In this document: positions 8,749-16,025 of the stretch, in pieces
How positions within the stretch are numbered: the stretch's first letter is position 1
Layout of the letters: each line of letters opens with the position of its first letter
Source of the DNA: Prescottella subtropica
Lineage (GTDB): Bacteria > Actinomycetota > Actinomycetes > Mycobacteriales > Mycobacteriaceae
DNA: 64,000 nucleotides
Direction of reading: 5' to 3'
NCBI RefSeq assembly: GCF_005434945.1
Contig: NZ_SKCH01000002.1
Span: 124,001-188,000, forward strand
Program-made: the position numbers and the translations under genes
The notes under the pieces: generated by a model
Told to the model about the DNA's origin: nothing
Database searches by the model: none
The model's input: the letters and a program-made list of their open reading frames with translations, nothing else

Positions 8749-9760
8749 CGAGGACGCGCGCCCGCCGCACCTGCACGTGCGGTTCCCGGAACTGGCGGAG
8801 ACACTGCCGTACGTCCGGCTCGGGGACGCCCCGACACCACTGCGCAGACTCGACGGGCTCGGCACCCGGAACCGGCTCTGGCTCAAGGACGACGGACAGT
8901 ACGGGTCCGGTGGCTGGGGTGGAAACAAGGTGCGCAAGCTCGAGTGGATCATCCCCGACGTCCTCGCCCGTGGAACCAAGCGGATCATCACGGTGGGCGG
9001 TCTCGGCACCAACTGGGGTCTCGCAACTGCCCTGTACGCACGGGATTTCGGGATCGACACCGCACTCGCCCTGATCGACCAACCCCTCGACGACCACGTC
9101 CGCGCCCAGCTCGCCCGGCTCGAACGGTCCGGTGCCACACTCCACTACACCCGCAACAAGGCGCGGACGTTCGCGTCGGCACCGCTGCTGATGCTCCGCA
9201 ACATACGGGGCGGCAAGCTGCCCTACTATCTGCCGCCGGGCGGATCGTCACCGATCGGCGCCCTCGGATACGTCGAGGCCGCACTGGAAATCGGTGCGCA
9301 GGTCGAGGCCGGGGTGATGCCGGAACCGGCGCAGATCGTCGTGGCCGCCGGCTCCGGTGGGACGGTCGCCGGACTGCTCCTCGGTCTGCGACTCGCGGGG
9401 CTGGACACGGGTGTCGTCGGTGTCGTCGTCAACGACACCCTGCCCCTCGGCGCCCACGAGATCCGGGACCTCGCGGTCCGCGCCGAGGAGGTGCTGCGGC
9501 GCCGCGGCGCGCGATTCGACGACCTCGACCTCGGGAAAGCACGGCTGACCGTGACCCGCGACTACCTCGGCCCCGGTTACGGATACGCCACTGCGGAGGG
9601 TCGGGCCGCGCAACGCGTCGGCGCCGAATACCAGGTGTCGCTCGACCCCGTCTACACCGCGAAAACCTTCGCGGGCCTGCTCGAGATCGACGCCGAGACC
9701 CGCAGCGACGACCGGCCGATCGTCATGCTCGACACCTTCGGTCCCCGGCCCACTCGGTGA
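8741..9760 (+). CDS. PLP-dependent ACC deaminase / D-cysteine desulfhydrase family enzyme
   Basis: A 339-residue fold-type II PLP enzyme. The PLP lysine is Lys63 in GWGGNKVRKLEW, and the glycine-rich phosphate loop AAGSGGTVAGLLLG is present. The family includes 1-aminocyclopropane-1-carboxylate deaminase, D-cysteine desulfhydrase and L-cysteate lyase, and activity cannot be assigned from sequence. The ATG at 8741 overlaps the HIT gene by eight bases. The 3' end overlaps the convergent ferredoxin-like gene by 38 bases. Confidence 0.85.
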   Translation: MRDEDARPPHLHVRFPELAETLPYVRLGDAPTPLRRLDGLGTRNRLWLKDDGQYGSGGWGGNKVRKLEWIIPDVLARGTKRIITVGGLGTNWGLATALYARDFGIDTALALIDQPLDDHVRAQLARLERSGATLHYTRNKARTFASAPLLMLRNIRGGKLPYYLPPGGSSPIGALGYVEAALEIGAQVEAGVMPEPAQIVVAAGSGGTVAGLLLGLRLAGLDTGVVGVVVNDTLPLGAHEIRDLAVRAEEVLRRRGARFDDLDLGKARLTVTRDYLGPGYGYATAEGRAAQRVGAEYQVSLDPVYTAKTFAGLLEIDAETRSDDRPIVMLDTFGPRPTR

Positions 9761-10460
9761 TCGGCCGGCCGCCGATCAGATGCTCGTCGACCAGTCGGTC
9801 GACGCGGTCCGCGGTCAGGCCCGCGTACCAGGTGTCGTCCGGGTACACCGCGACCACGGGGGCCTGCGAGCACGGAAACATGCAGCCGGTCAACGTGATC
9901 AGGACGTCGTCGTCGTCGAGGCCGCGGGCGGTGAGGGCATCGTCGACGGCGCGTCCGGTCTCGGCGCCGCCACGTGCCGAGCAGCGCGGTCCCCGGCACA
10001 CCAGGACGTGCCGGGCGAAGCCGGGCACCTCGTCCCACGCGGGGGAGGTGAGCGGTGCGGTGGTGGTGCGGGCCGGTGCGGTCGGTCCGCTGATCGCGGC
10101 GTCCAACAGGTCCGGGTAGGACTCGGCGTCGGTGAGCGGGCCGGCGATCCGCACGTCCGGGACGGCGGCGTCGGCCCGTTCCCGCAGCCAGTGCCCGATC
10201 ACCCGGCGGAACCATGCGTCCATCTTGCGGTCGAGGACGGTCTGGGCGCTGACCACGACCACCTCGGACACCCCGGCGTCGGCGGCCTCGTCGAGCACCG
10301 CGGTGACCGTCGGTCCGGGGCCGCCGAGGACCGCCGTCCGGAACACCGTGTCGGGGTGGCGTTTCCGTAGTTCGGTGAGTGCGCCGATCACCTGGTCGTG
10401 CGGGTCGTCGCCGCGGTCCGTCGGGGCGGTGACGATCACCCAGCGTCGAAAGTCGTTCAC
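9723..10460 (-). CDS. CbiX-like domain fused to thioredoxin-fold 2Fe-2S ferredoxin
   Basis: A 245-residue protein in two parts. Residues 1 to about 140 (VIVTAPTDRGDDPHDQVIG, VVVVSAQTVLDRKMDAWFR) resemble the sirohydrochlorin cobaltochelatase/CbiX fold. Residues about 150-245 carry four cysteines as CRGPRC and CMFPC, the pattern of thioredoxin-like 2Fe-2S ferredoxins. The GTG start overlaps the stop of the ABC ATPase gene (GTGA), so it is the last gene of the riboswitch-controlled operon. A role in handling cobalamin, cobalt or a related tetrapyrrole is inferred from context only. Confidence 0.75.
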   Translation of the reverse strand: MNDFRRWVIVTAPTDRGDDPHDQVIGALTELRKRHPDTVFRTAVLGGPGPTVTAVLDEAADAGVSEVVVVSAQTVLDRKMDAWFRRVIGHWLRERADAAVPDVRIAGPLTDAESYPDLLDAAISGPTAPARTTTAPLTSPAWDEVPGFARHVLVCRGPRCSARGGAETGRAVDDALTARGLDDDDVLITLTGCMFPCSQAPVVAVYPDDTWYAGLTADRVDRLVDEHLIGGRPITEWAGDRRCRA

Positions 10461-11269
10461 GGTCGGATCCTTTCGAGGTCGGCGCCGTGGGTGCCGCACA
10501 GCACCACCATCGGACGCCCGGTGCGGGGATGTGGCTGCACGATCGCGTCCAGGCCGTACACGTCGGCCAGCAGGTCCGCGGTGAGGACGGTGTCGGTGGG
10601 GCCCTCGGTGACCACCCGGCCGCGTTGCAGCACCACCAGGTGGTCGCAGTACATCGCGGCGAGGTTCAGGTCGTGCATCGCCGCGACGGTCGTCAGCCCG
10701 CGCCCGCGCACCAGATCGAGCAACTCCAGCGACGCCGACACGTCCAGATGGTTGGTGGGTTCGTCGAGCAGCAGCACGCACGGCCGCTGCGCGAACGCCC
10801 GCGCCAGCTGCGTCTTCTGCTTCTCGCCGCCGGACAGGGACTGCCACACCCGTCGCCGCAGCCCCGTGATCCCGGCCATCGCGAGCGCGTCGTCGACGAC
10901 CCCGTCGGGGACGGAGGACGCCGGCCGGGCCCAGCCGCCGCGGTGCGGGATCACCCCGAGCTCGACGATCTGCTCGACCGTCAGCTCGAGTCCGGTCGCC
11001 GAATGCTGTTCGAGCAGGGCGACGGTGCGGGCGAACTCGCGGCGGTGGATCGACTCCACCGGGTCGTCGCCGAGCAGCACCCGCCCGGAATCGGCGCGGG
11101 TCAGGCGGGCGATCGCGGACAGCAGCGACGTCTTGCCGGAGCCGTTGGGGCCGATCAGCCCGGTCACCTTCCTCGACGGGGCGCAGCAGGTGACGTCGTC
11201 GAGGATCGTCGTGCCGCCCGCCGACCATGACACGTGCTCGACGCGGACCTCGGGGGAGTGGTGGCTCAT
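10457..11269 (-). CDS. Cobalamin/siderophore-type ABC transporter ATP-binding protein
   Basis: A 270-residue ATPase of the BtuD/FecE type. Walker A is GPNGSGKTS, the signature is LSGGEKQKT and Walker B is LLLDEPTNHLD; the D-loop and the switch histidine (AAMHDLNLAAMYCD) follow. The ATG overlaps the permease stop by four bases (ATGA), and its own stop overlaps the next start. It energises import through the preceding permease. The upstream cobalamin riboswitch points to a B12-type substrate. Confidence 0.92.
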   Translation of the reverse strand: MSHHSPEVRVEHVSWSAGGTTILDDVTCCAPSRKVTGLIGPNGSGKTSLLSAIARLTRADSGRVLLGDDPVESIHRREFARTVALLEQHSATGLELTVEQIVELGVIPHRGGWARPASSVPDGVVDDALAMAGITGLRRRVWQSLSGGEKQKTQLARAFAQRPCVLLLDEPTNHLDVSASLELLDLVRGRGLTTVAAMHDLNLAAMYCDHLVVLQRGRVVTEGPTDTVLTADLLADVYGLDAIVQPHPRTGRPMVVLCGTHGADLERIRP

Positions 11270-12333
11270 GCGCGGGCCCCACGTCGGCGCAGCAGCAGCA
11301 CGAACACCGGGACACCGACGACCGCGGTGACCACACTGATCGGCAGCTCGCGGCCCGGGATCACGGTGCGGGCGGCGATATCGGCCCACACCAGCAGCAG
11401 CGCGCCGGTGAGCGCGACCACCGGCAGCAGCCGCGCGTGCAGCGGACCGGCCAGCATCCGGGCGGCGTGCGGGACGACGAGCCCGACGAACCCGATCACC
11501 CCGGCCTGCGCGACGAGCGTCGCGGTGCACAGCGACGCCACCCCGTACAGCACCCAGCGGGACCGTTCGACGTGCGTGCCCAGGCTCGCGGCGGCCCGGT
11601 CGCCGAACGCGAACGAGTCGAGGACCCGTGCGTGCGCGAGTACGACGGCCGCGGTGACCGCGACCACCACGAGCATCGGGGTCAGGCTCGCCCAGCGCGC
11701 CCCGGCCACCGAGCCGAGGGTCCACTGCAGCACCCGCTGCGCGAGATCCCGGTCGCCGAGCATGACGAGCGCCGACGTGAGCGCCGCCGTGAACTGGCCG
11801 ACCGCGATACCGCCGAGGATCAGCCGGCCCGGCACGAGCGCACCGGACCGGTTGGTCGCGATGAGGAACACCAGCAGCAGGCCCGCGATCGCCGCCACGA
11901 AGGCGGCCGCGGACACCGTCGTCAACCCGAGCACACCGACGGTGCCGATGCCGGCGGTGAGCGCGAGGACCGCGCCGAGCGACGCCGCTCCCGACATGCC
12001 CAGCAGGTACGGGTCGGCGAGCGGATTACCGGTCAGCGACTGCAGCACCGCGCCGCACAGTGCGAGCCCCGCCCCGGCGAGCGCCGCGGCCAGCACCCGC
12101 GGCAGCCGCAGATCGACGACGATGTGGGTGGTGAGCAGATCGGTGCCCGGGCCGATACCGAGGCGTCCGGCGATCGACGCGACGACCGTCCCGATCGACA
12201 GGTCCGCGGCCCCGATCACGACACCGGCCGCGCAGCTGAGCGCGAGCAGCGCGGCCAGGACCGAGAACCACCCGGCCCCGCCGGCCCGGGGCCGCGTGCG
12301 TGCCCGCGCCGGTACCCGGGTCACCGCACTCAT
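11266..12333 (-). CDS. FecCD/BtuC-family ABC permease
   Basis: A 355-residue integral membrane protein with about ten hydrophobic segments. It shows the hallmarks of the family: LRLPRVLAAALAGAGLALCGAVLQSLTGNPLADPYLLG near residues 70-115 and the coupling segment GLVVPHAARMLAGP near residue 290. The start overlaps the substrate-binding protein stop (ATGA). It forms the membrane channel of the riboswitch-controlled importer. Confidence 0.93.
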   Translation of the reverse strand: MSAVTRVPARARTRPRAGGAGWFSVLAALLALSCAAGVVIGAADLSIGTVVASIAGRLGIGPGTDLLTTHIVVDLRLPRVLAAALAGAGLALCGAVLQSLTGNPLADPYLLGMSGAASLGAVLALTAGIGTVGVLGLTTVSAAAFVAAIAGLLLVFLIATNRSGALVPGRLILGGIAVGQFTAALTSALVMLGDRDLAQRVLQWTLGSVAGARWASLTPMLVVVAVTAAVVLAHARVLDSFAFGDRAAASLGTHVERSRWVLYGVASLCTATLVAQAGVIGFVGLVVPHAARMLAGPLHARLLPVVALTGALLLVWADIAARTVIPGRELPISVVTAVVGVPVFVLLLRRRGARA

Positions 12334-13325
12334 CCCCGCAGGCCGCCCAGCTGATCGGCGGCGGACCGCGCGCCGTCGATCAGCCGCGGGCCGGGCGTGC
12401 CCTCCGAGAACGGCACCACCACGAATGCGTCGGTGCGCACGGCCGTCAGATCCCGCAACGCCGGATCGCTCTTCAGGAACTGCTTCTTCGACTCGGCGGT
12501 GTCCCACGTGGCGTCGACGAGGACGATGACGTCGGGATTCGCCTGCAGCACCGTCTCCCAGTTGCCGTTGCCCCACGCGCCGTTCAGTCCGGAGAAGACG
12601 TTGGTGGCGCCGACCGCATCGATGATCAACTGCGGGCCGCCGGCGTTGCCGCCCACGTAGGGGGTGTCGGTCTTGCTGTCGTACCAGAAGACGGACTTGC
12701 CGCGTCCGGGTGCCGCGGACTCGATCCCGGCGAGCGTGTCACGCATGCGGGTGCTCTCGGCGTCGGCGTCGGATCCGCGGCCGAACAGCGTCCCGTAGTC
12801 GCCGATCTCGGTGGCGACGGCGTCCCATCCGACGGGCGGACGCTGGGACTTGTCCTGGCACCCGAACGGCGAGACGTAGGTGGCGACACCGAGGTCGGCC
12901 AGCGAATCCTGCGAACCGACGGCCTTGTCGTCGAACGCGCTCGCGTACGACGCCAGCACCAGATCCGGCCTCGCCTCGAGGACGGCCTCGCGGCTCGGGT
13001 AGGCGGATTCGTTCAGCACCGGGATCTGCGCGTACGCGTCGCGCCACTGTGGGGCGATCGTGTCGTCGAGGTAGGCGGTACCGGCCATCTGCCCCTGCGC
13101 GCCGACCGACAGCGCCGACTCGGTGGCCCCCTGATTGAGGGTGACCGCGCGCTGCGCCGGCCCGTCGAGGGTGACGGTGCGGCCGCAGTTCTGCAGGGAG
13201 ATCGCGGCGTCGGTGGCGGCGTCGGACTCGGATTGTGGTGATCCGCCGCACGCGGTGAGGGTGAGGGCGGCAGCGACGGCGACCGCCGTCGTGGACAGGA
13301 CTCGGCGAGAGACAGGGGTGCGCAC
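12330..13325 (-). CDS. Substrate-binding lipoprotein of cobalamin-type ABC importer
   Basis: A 331-residue periplasmic-binding protein of the BtuF/FecB class. It has a lipoprotein signal with lipobox LTAC (Cys26). The body opens with QNCGRTVTLDGPAQRAVTLNQGATESALSVG (split here as the usual start of the N-lobe) and ends GARSAADQLGGL. The GTG at 13325 lies about nine bases after GGAAGG, a ribosome site that can be masked by a hairpin following the cobalamin riboswitch. A related actinobacterial clade is annotated as a putative F420-0 transporter, so that is an alternative, but the riboswitch favours cobalamin. Confidence 0.88.
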   Translation of the reverse strand: MRTPVSRRVLSTTAVAVAAALTLTACGGSPQSESDAATDAAISLQNCGRTVTLDGPAQRAVTLNQGATESALSVGAQGQMAGTAYLDDTIAPQWRDAYAQIPVLNESAYPSREAVLEARPDLVLASYASAFDDKAVGSQDSLADLGVATYVSPFGCQDKSQRPPVGWDAVATEIGDYGTLFGRGSDADAESTRMRDTLAGIESAAPGRGKSVFWYDSKTDTPYVGGNAGGPQLIIDAVGATNVFSGLNGAWGNGNWETVLQANPDVIVLVDATWDTAESKKQFLKSDPALRDLTAVRTDAFVVVPFSEGTPGPRLIDGARSAADQLGGLRG

Positions 13326-13334
13326 GGCGACCCG

Positions 13335-13355
13335 CCTTCCATGACTCGTGGAAAA
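13335..13355 (-). promoter_or_regulatory. Ribosome-site-masking hairpin after the riboswitch
   Basis: On the minus strand TTTTCCA (13355-13349) can pair with TGGAAGG (13341-13335), five Watson-Crick pairs and two G-U pairs, around a seven-base loop. The second arm contains the Shine-Dalgarno GGAAGG of the binding-protein gene, so the fold would block translation. It looks like the expression platform of the upstream aptamer. Confidence 0.5.
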
Positions 13356-13367
13356 CGTGCAGGTAGG

Positions 13368-13534
13368 TGCCACGGCCGGTCTCCTGGCTCGGCAGGGACG
13401 ACCGTCGTCTCCCGGCCGATCGAACCTTCCCGGACTTCTCCGGTGGCTCGGGGGCCGCACGTCGAGTCGACGTCCCTGCTCACAGTGGCGAGTACCGCGC
13501 CGGATTCGCACCGGACTTCCCGTTCACCGTGGCA
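13368..13534 (-). promoter_or_regulatory. Cobalamin riboswitch aptamer
   Basis: Read on the minus strand, the element contains the diagnostic conserved parts in order: GGGAAGTCCGGTGCGAATCC, then GGCGCGG and TCGCCACTGTGA (B12-box side), and near the 3' end GCCAGGAGACCGGCC. The ends close in a perfect eight-base stem, TGCCACGG (13534-13527) with CCGTGGCA (13375-13368). It lies between an MFS gene and the start of the four-gene importer operon on the same strand. By family knowledge it lowers expression when adenosylcobalamin binds. Confidence 0.93.
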
Positions 13535-13562
13535 ACGGGGCCAAGGATAGACGAGGGGCTGT

Positions 13563-14996
13563 TCAGGCCGGTGTGCGATCCGTCCGGCCCCCCGGCAACA
13601 CCGTCCCGGCGACCGTCATCACGATCGCCGCCCCGAGCATCACCACGAACACCAGGTGCACGGCGTCCGCGAGGTCTCCCGGTTCCGGGGCGTCGACCAT
13701 GCCGAGGCGGGCGTTGACGACGGCCCCGAAGACCGCCACACCGACCGCACTGCCGATCGACACGGCGAACGCCGACGTGGAGGTGACGACACCGCGTTCG
13801 GCCCAGCCGACCGACGACTGGGCGGCGATGAGCGTGGGTCCGCCGATCAGGCCCATCCCGGTACCGATGACGAGACACGCCCCGATCACGTGCCACAACT
13901 CGGAATGCACCGTCAGCCGGGACGCGAGGACGGCCCCGACGACCGTCGTCACCGCCCCGACCAGGACGGCCGCCCGGAACCCGTGCCGCATGTACAGTCG
14001 CCCGGCGAGCGCCGACGCGATCGGCCAGCCGACCGACAGCGCCGCCAGCGCGAACCCGGCACGGGCCGGTCCGGTGCCCAGTACCTCCTGGATGAACGTC
14101 GGCACGTACCCGGTCAACCCGATCGCGACGGCCCCGCGGAACAGGGAGATCAGGCACGCGGCGACGACGATCCGGCGGGCCAGCACCCGCAGCGGCAGGA
14201 TCGGGTCGGGCACGCGGCGCTCGACCCAGACGAACACGATCAGCAGGGCGACCGCCGCCCCGAGGACCCCGGCGCCGATCGGCGACCTCCACGCCCACGA
14301 GTCGCCGCCCTCGAGCAGACCGAGGATCAGCAGCGCGGAACCACTGCTGAGCAGGATCGCCCCGGTGTAGTCGACGGTGCGACGTCCGGACACCTCCCCG
14401 GCGAAGTCCTGGTCCTCGACGAAGTGCCGGGACAACAGCCACGCCGCGAGCAGGCATCCGGGAATCGCGACGAGGAAGGTGGCCCGCCACGACACGTGCG
14501 CCGACAGCAGTCCGCCGAGCGACGGCCCGACGAGCACGGCGGTACCCCACACCCCGGCCAGATAGCCCTGGATCCGGGCGCGTTCGGCGACCGTGTAGAT
14601 GTCCCCGGCGATGGTCTGGCTCATCGGTTGCACGGCCCCGGCCCCGAATCCCTGGACGACCCGGAACACCACCAGCGCCGCCATGGACCAGGAGAGAGCG
14701 CACAGCAGCGACCCGACCGTGAACACCCCGAGGCCCCACATCATGATCGTCTTGCGGCCGTAGAGATCCGACAGGCGTCCGTAGACCGGCACCGAAACGG
14801 CTTGCGCCAGTAGATAGCCCGAGAACAGCCACGGGAACTCGGTGAAGCCGCCGAGATCGTCGACGATCGACGCCACCGACGTCGCGACGATGGAGGTCTC
14901 GATCGCGACCATGGCCGCTGTGAGCATGAGGGACGCCAGGATAGGGCCGCGCTCCGAGCGCAGACCTGCCCCGTCCCGAACTGCAGTGTCCGTCAT
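13563..14996 (-). CDS. MFS drug/proton antiporter, 14-helix (EmrB/QacA type)
   Basis: A 477-residue transporter of the DHA2 group. The N-terminal half shows motif C-like and motif A-like elements (WLFSGYLLAQAVSVPVYGRLSDLYGRK, residues about 45-75) and GVWGTAVLVGPSLGG, typical of antiporter motif C. About 14 hydrophobic segments are visible. It corresponds in position to the emrB-like gene after ptrB in M. tuberculosis (Rv0783c). The ATG at 14996 was chosen as the first methionine before the first helix. Its stop is about 30 bases before the riboswitch, so readthrough into the B12 operon is possible. Confidence 0.9.
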   Translation of the reverse strand: MTDTAVRDGAGLRSERGPILASLMLTAAMVAIETSIVATSVASIVDDLGGFTEFPWLFSGYLLAQAVSVPVYGRLSDLYGRKTIMMWGLGVFTVGSLLCALSWSMAALVVFRVVQGFGAGAVQPMSQTIAGDIYTVAERARIQGYLAGVWGTAVLVGPSLGGLLSAHVSWRATFLVAIPGCLLAAWLLSRHFVEDQDFAGEVSGRRTVDYTGAILLSSGSALLILGLLEGGDSWAWRSPIGAGVLGAAVALLIVFVWVERRVPDPILPLRVLARRIVVAACLISLFRGAVAIGLTGYVPTFIQEVLGTGPARAGFALAALSVGWPIASALAGRLYMRHGFRAAVLVGAVTTVVGAVLASRLTVHSELWHVIGACLVIGTGMGLIGGPTLIAAQSSVGWAERGVVTSTSAFAVSIGSAVGVAVFGAVVNARLGMVDAPEPGDLADAVHLVFVVMLGAAIVMTVAGTVLPGGRTDRTPA

Positions 14997-15127
14997 CACA
15001 ACCCCGACTGTGTGTGGGAACCGCGCGGTGCCGGCGACACCGCTGGCGGGAGTATGACACCGGCAAAACCGGCATGCTGGACGAACGTCGAGATCGTGGT
15101 GTCCGGTACGTAAACCCGACGGACCGA

Positions 15128-15133
15128 TAGGGT
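15128..15133 (+). promoter_or_regulatory. -10 box of purC (leaderless-type)
   Basis: TAGGGT ends six bases before the purC GTG and no ribosome site is present. Confidence 0.45.
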
Positions 15134-15139
15134 GGACGG

Positions 15140-16024
15140 GTGCGCCCTTCACTCGACTCCTACACCCACCTGGCCGGCGGCAAGGTCCGCGATCTTTTCG
15201 CGATCGACGACGAGCATCTCCTGCTGGTCGCGAGTGACCGGATCTCGGCCTACGACCACATCCTGAGCACCCCCATCCCGGACAAGGGCCGCGTCCTCAC
15301 CGCGATGAGCGTGTTCTTCTTCGAGAAGCTCGGTGGCAACAACCACCTCGCCGGCGACCCGCTCGACGAGCGGATCCCCGAGGAGGTGCTGGGACGGGCG
15401 CTCGTGGTCCGCAAGCTGCGCATGGTGCCCGTCGAATGTGTGGCCCGCGGCTACCTGACCGGGTCCGGGCTGGTCGACTACCGGGACACCGGCGCGGTGT
15501 GCGGCGTCTCCCTGCCGGACGGGCTGGTCGAGGCGAGTGAACTGCCGGAGCCGATCTTCACCCCGGCGAGCAAGGCTGACCTCGGCGATCACGACGAGAA
15601 CATCGACTTCCGGGCCGTCATCGACAAGGTCGGCCAGAATCTCGCCGTCAAGCTGCGCGACGACACCCTCGACATCTACACGCGTGCCGCGAACTTCGCG
15701 CGCGACCGCGGAATCATCTTGGCCGACACCAAGTTCGAGTTCGGCCTCGACGCCGAGAACAACCTGGTGCTCGCCGACGAGGTGCTGACGCCCGACTCGT
15801 CGCGGTACTGGCCGGCCGACAGCTACGAGGTCGGCAAGGTGCAGCCCAGCTTCGACAAGCAGTTCGTGCGCAACTGGCTCACGAGCCCCGCATCCGGCTG
15901 GGACCGCGCGTCGGACACCCCGCCGCCGGCGCTGCCGCAGGAGATCGTCGACGCGACCCGTACCCGCTACATCGAAGCGTACGAGCGTATTTCGGGTCTG
16001 TCGTTCGCCGACTGGGTGGGCTGA
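15140..16024 (+). CDS. purC: SAICAR synthetase (PurC)
   Basis: A 294-residue phosphoribosylaminoimidazole-succinocarboxamide synthase, which couples CAIR to aspartate with ATP. The N-terminal GKVRDLF loop, [14 protein letters not shown], the [11 protein letters not shown] segment and ADTKFEFG are all conserved family motifs; length is normal for the monofunctional enzyme. It overlaps nothing and is followed after one base by oligopeptidase B, as purC is followed by ptrB in M. tuberculosis. Confidence 0.97.
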   Translation: MRPSLDSYTHLAGGKVRDLFAIDDEHLLLVASDRISAYDHILSTPIPDKGRVLTAMSVFFFEKLGGNNHLAGDPLDERIPEEVLGRALVVRKLRMVPVECVARGYLTGSGLVDYRDTGAVCGVSLPDGLVEASELPEPIFTPASKADLGDHDENIDFRAVIDKVGQNLAVKLRDDTLDIYTRAANFARDRGIILADTKFEFGLDAENNLVLADEVLTPDSSRYWPADSYEVGKVQPSFDKQFVRNWLTSPASGWDRASDTPPPALPQEIVDATRTRYIEAYERISGLSFADWVG

Positions 16025-16025
16025 C

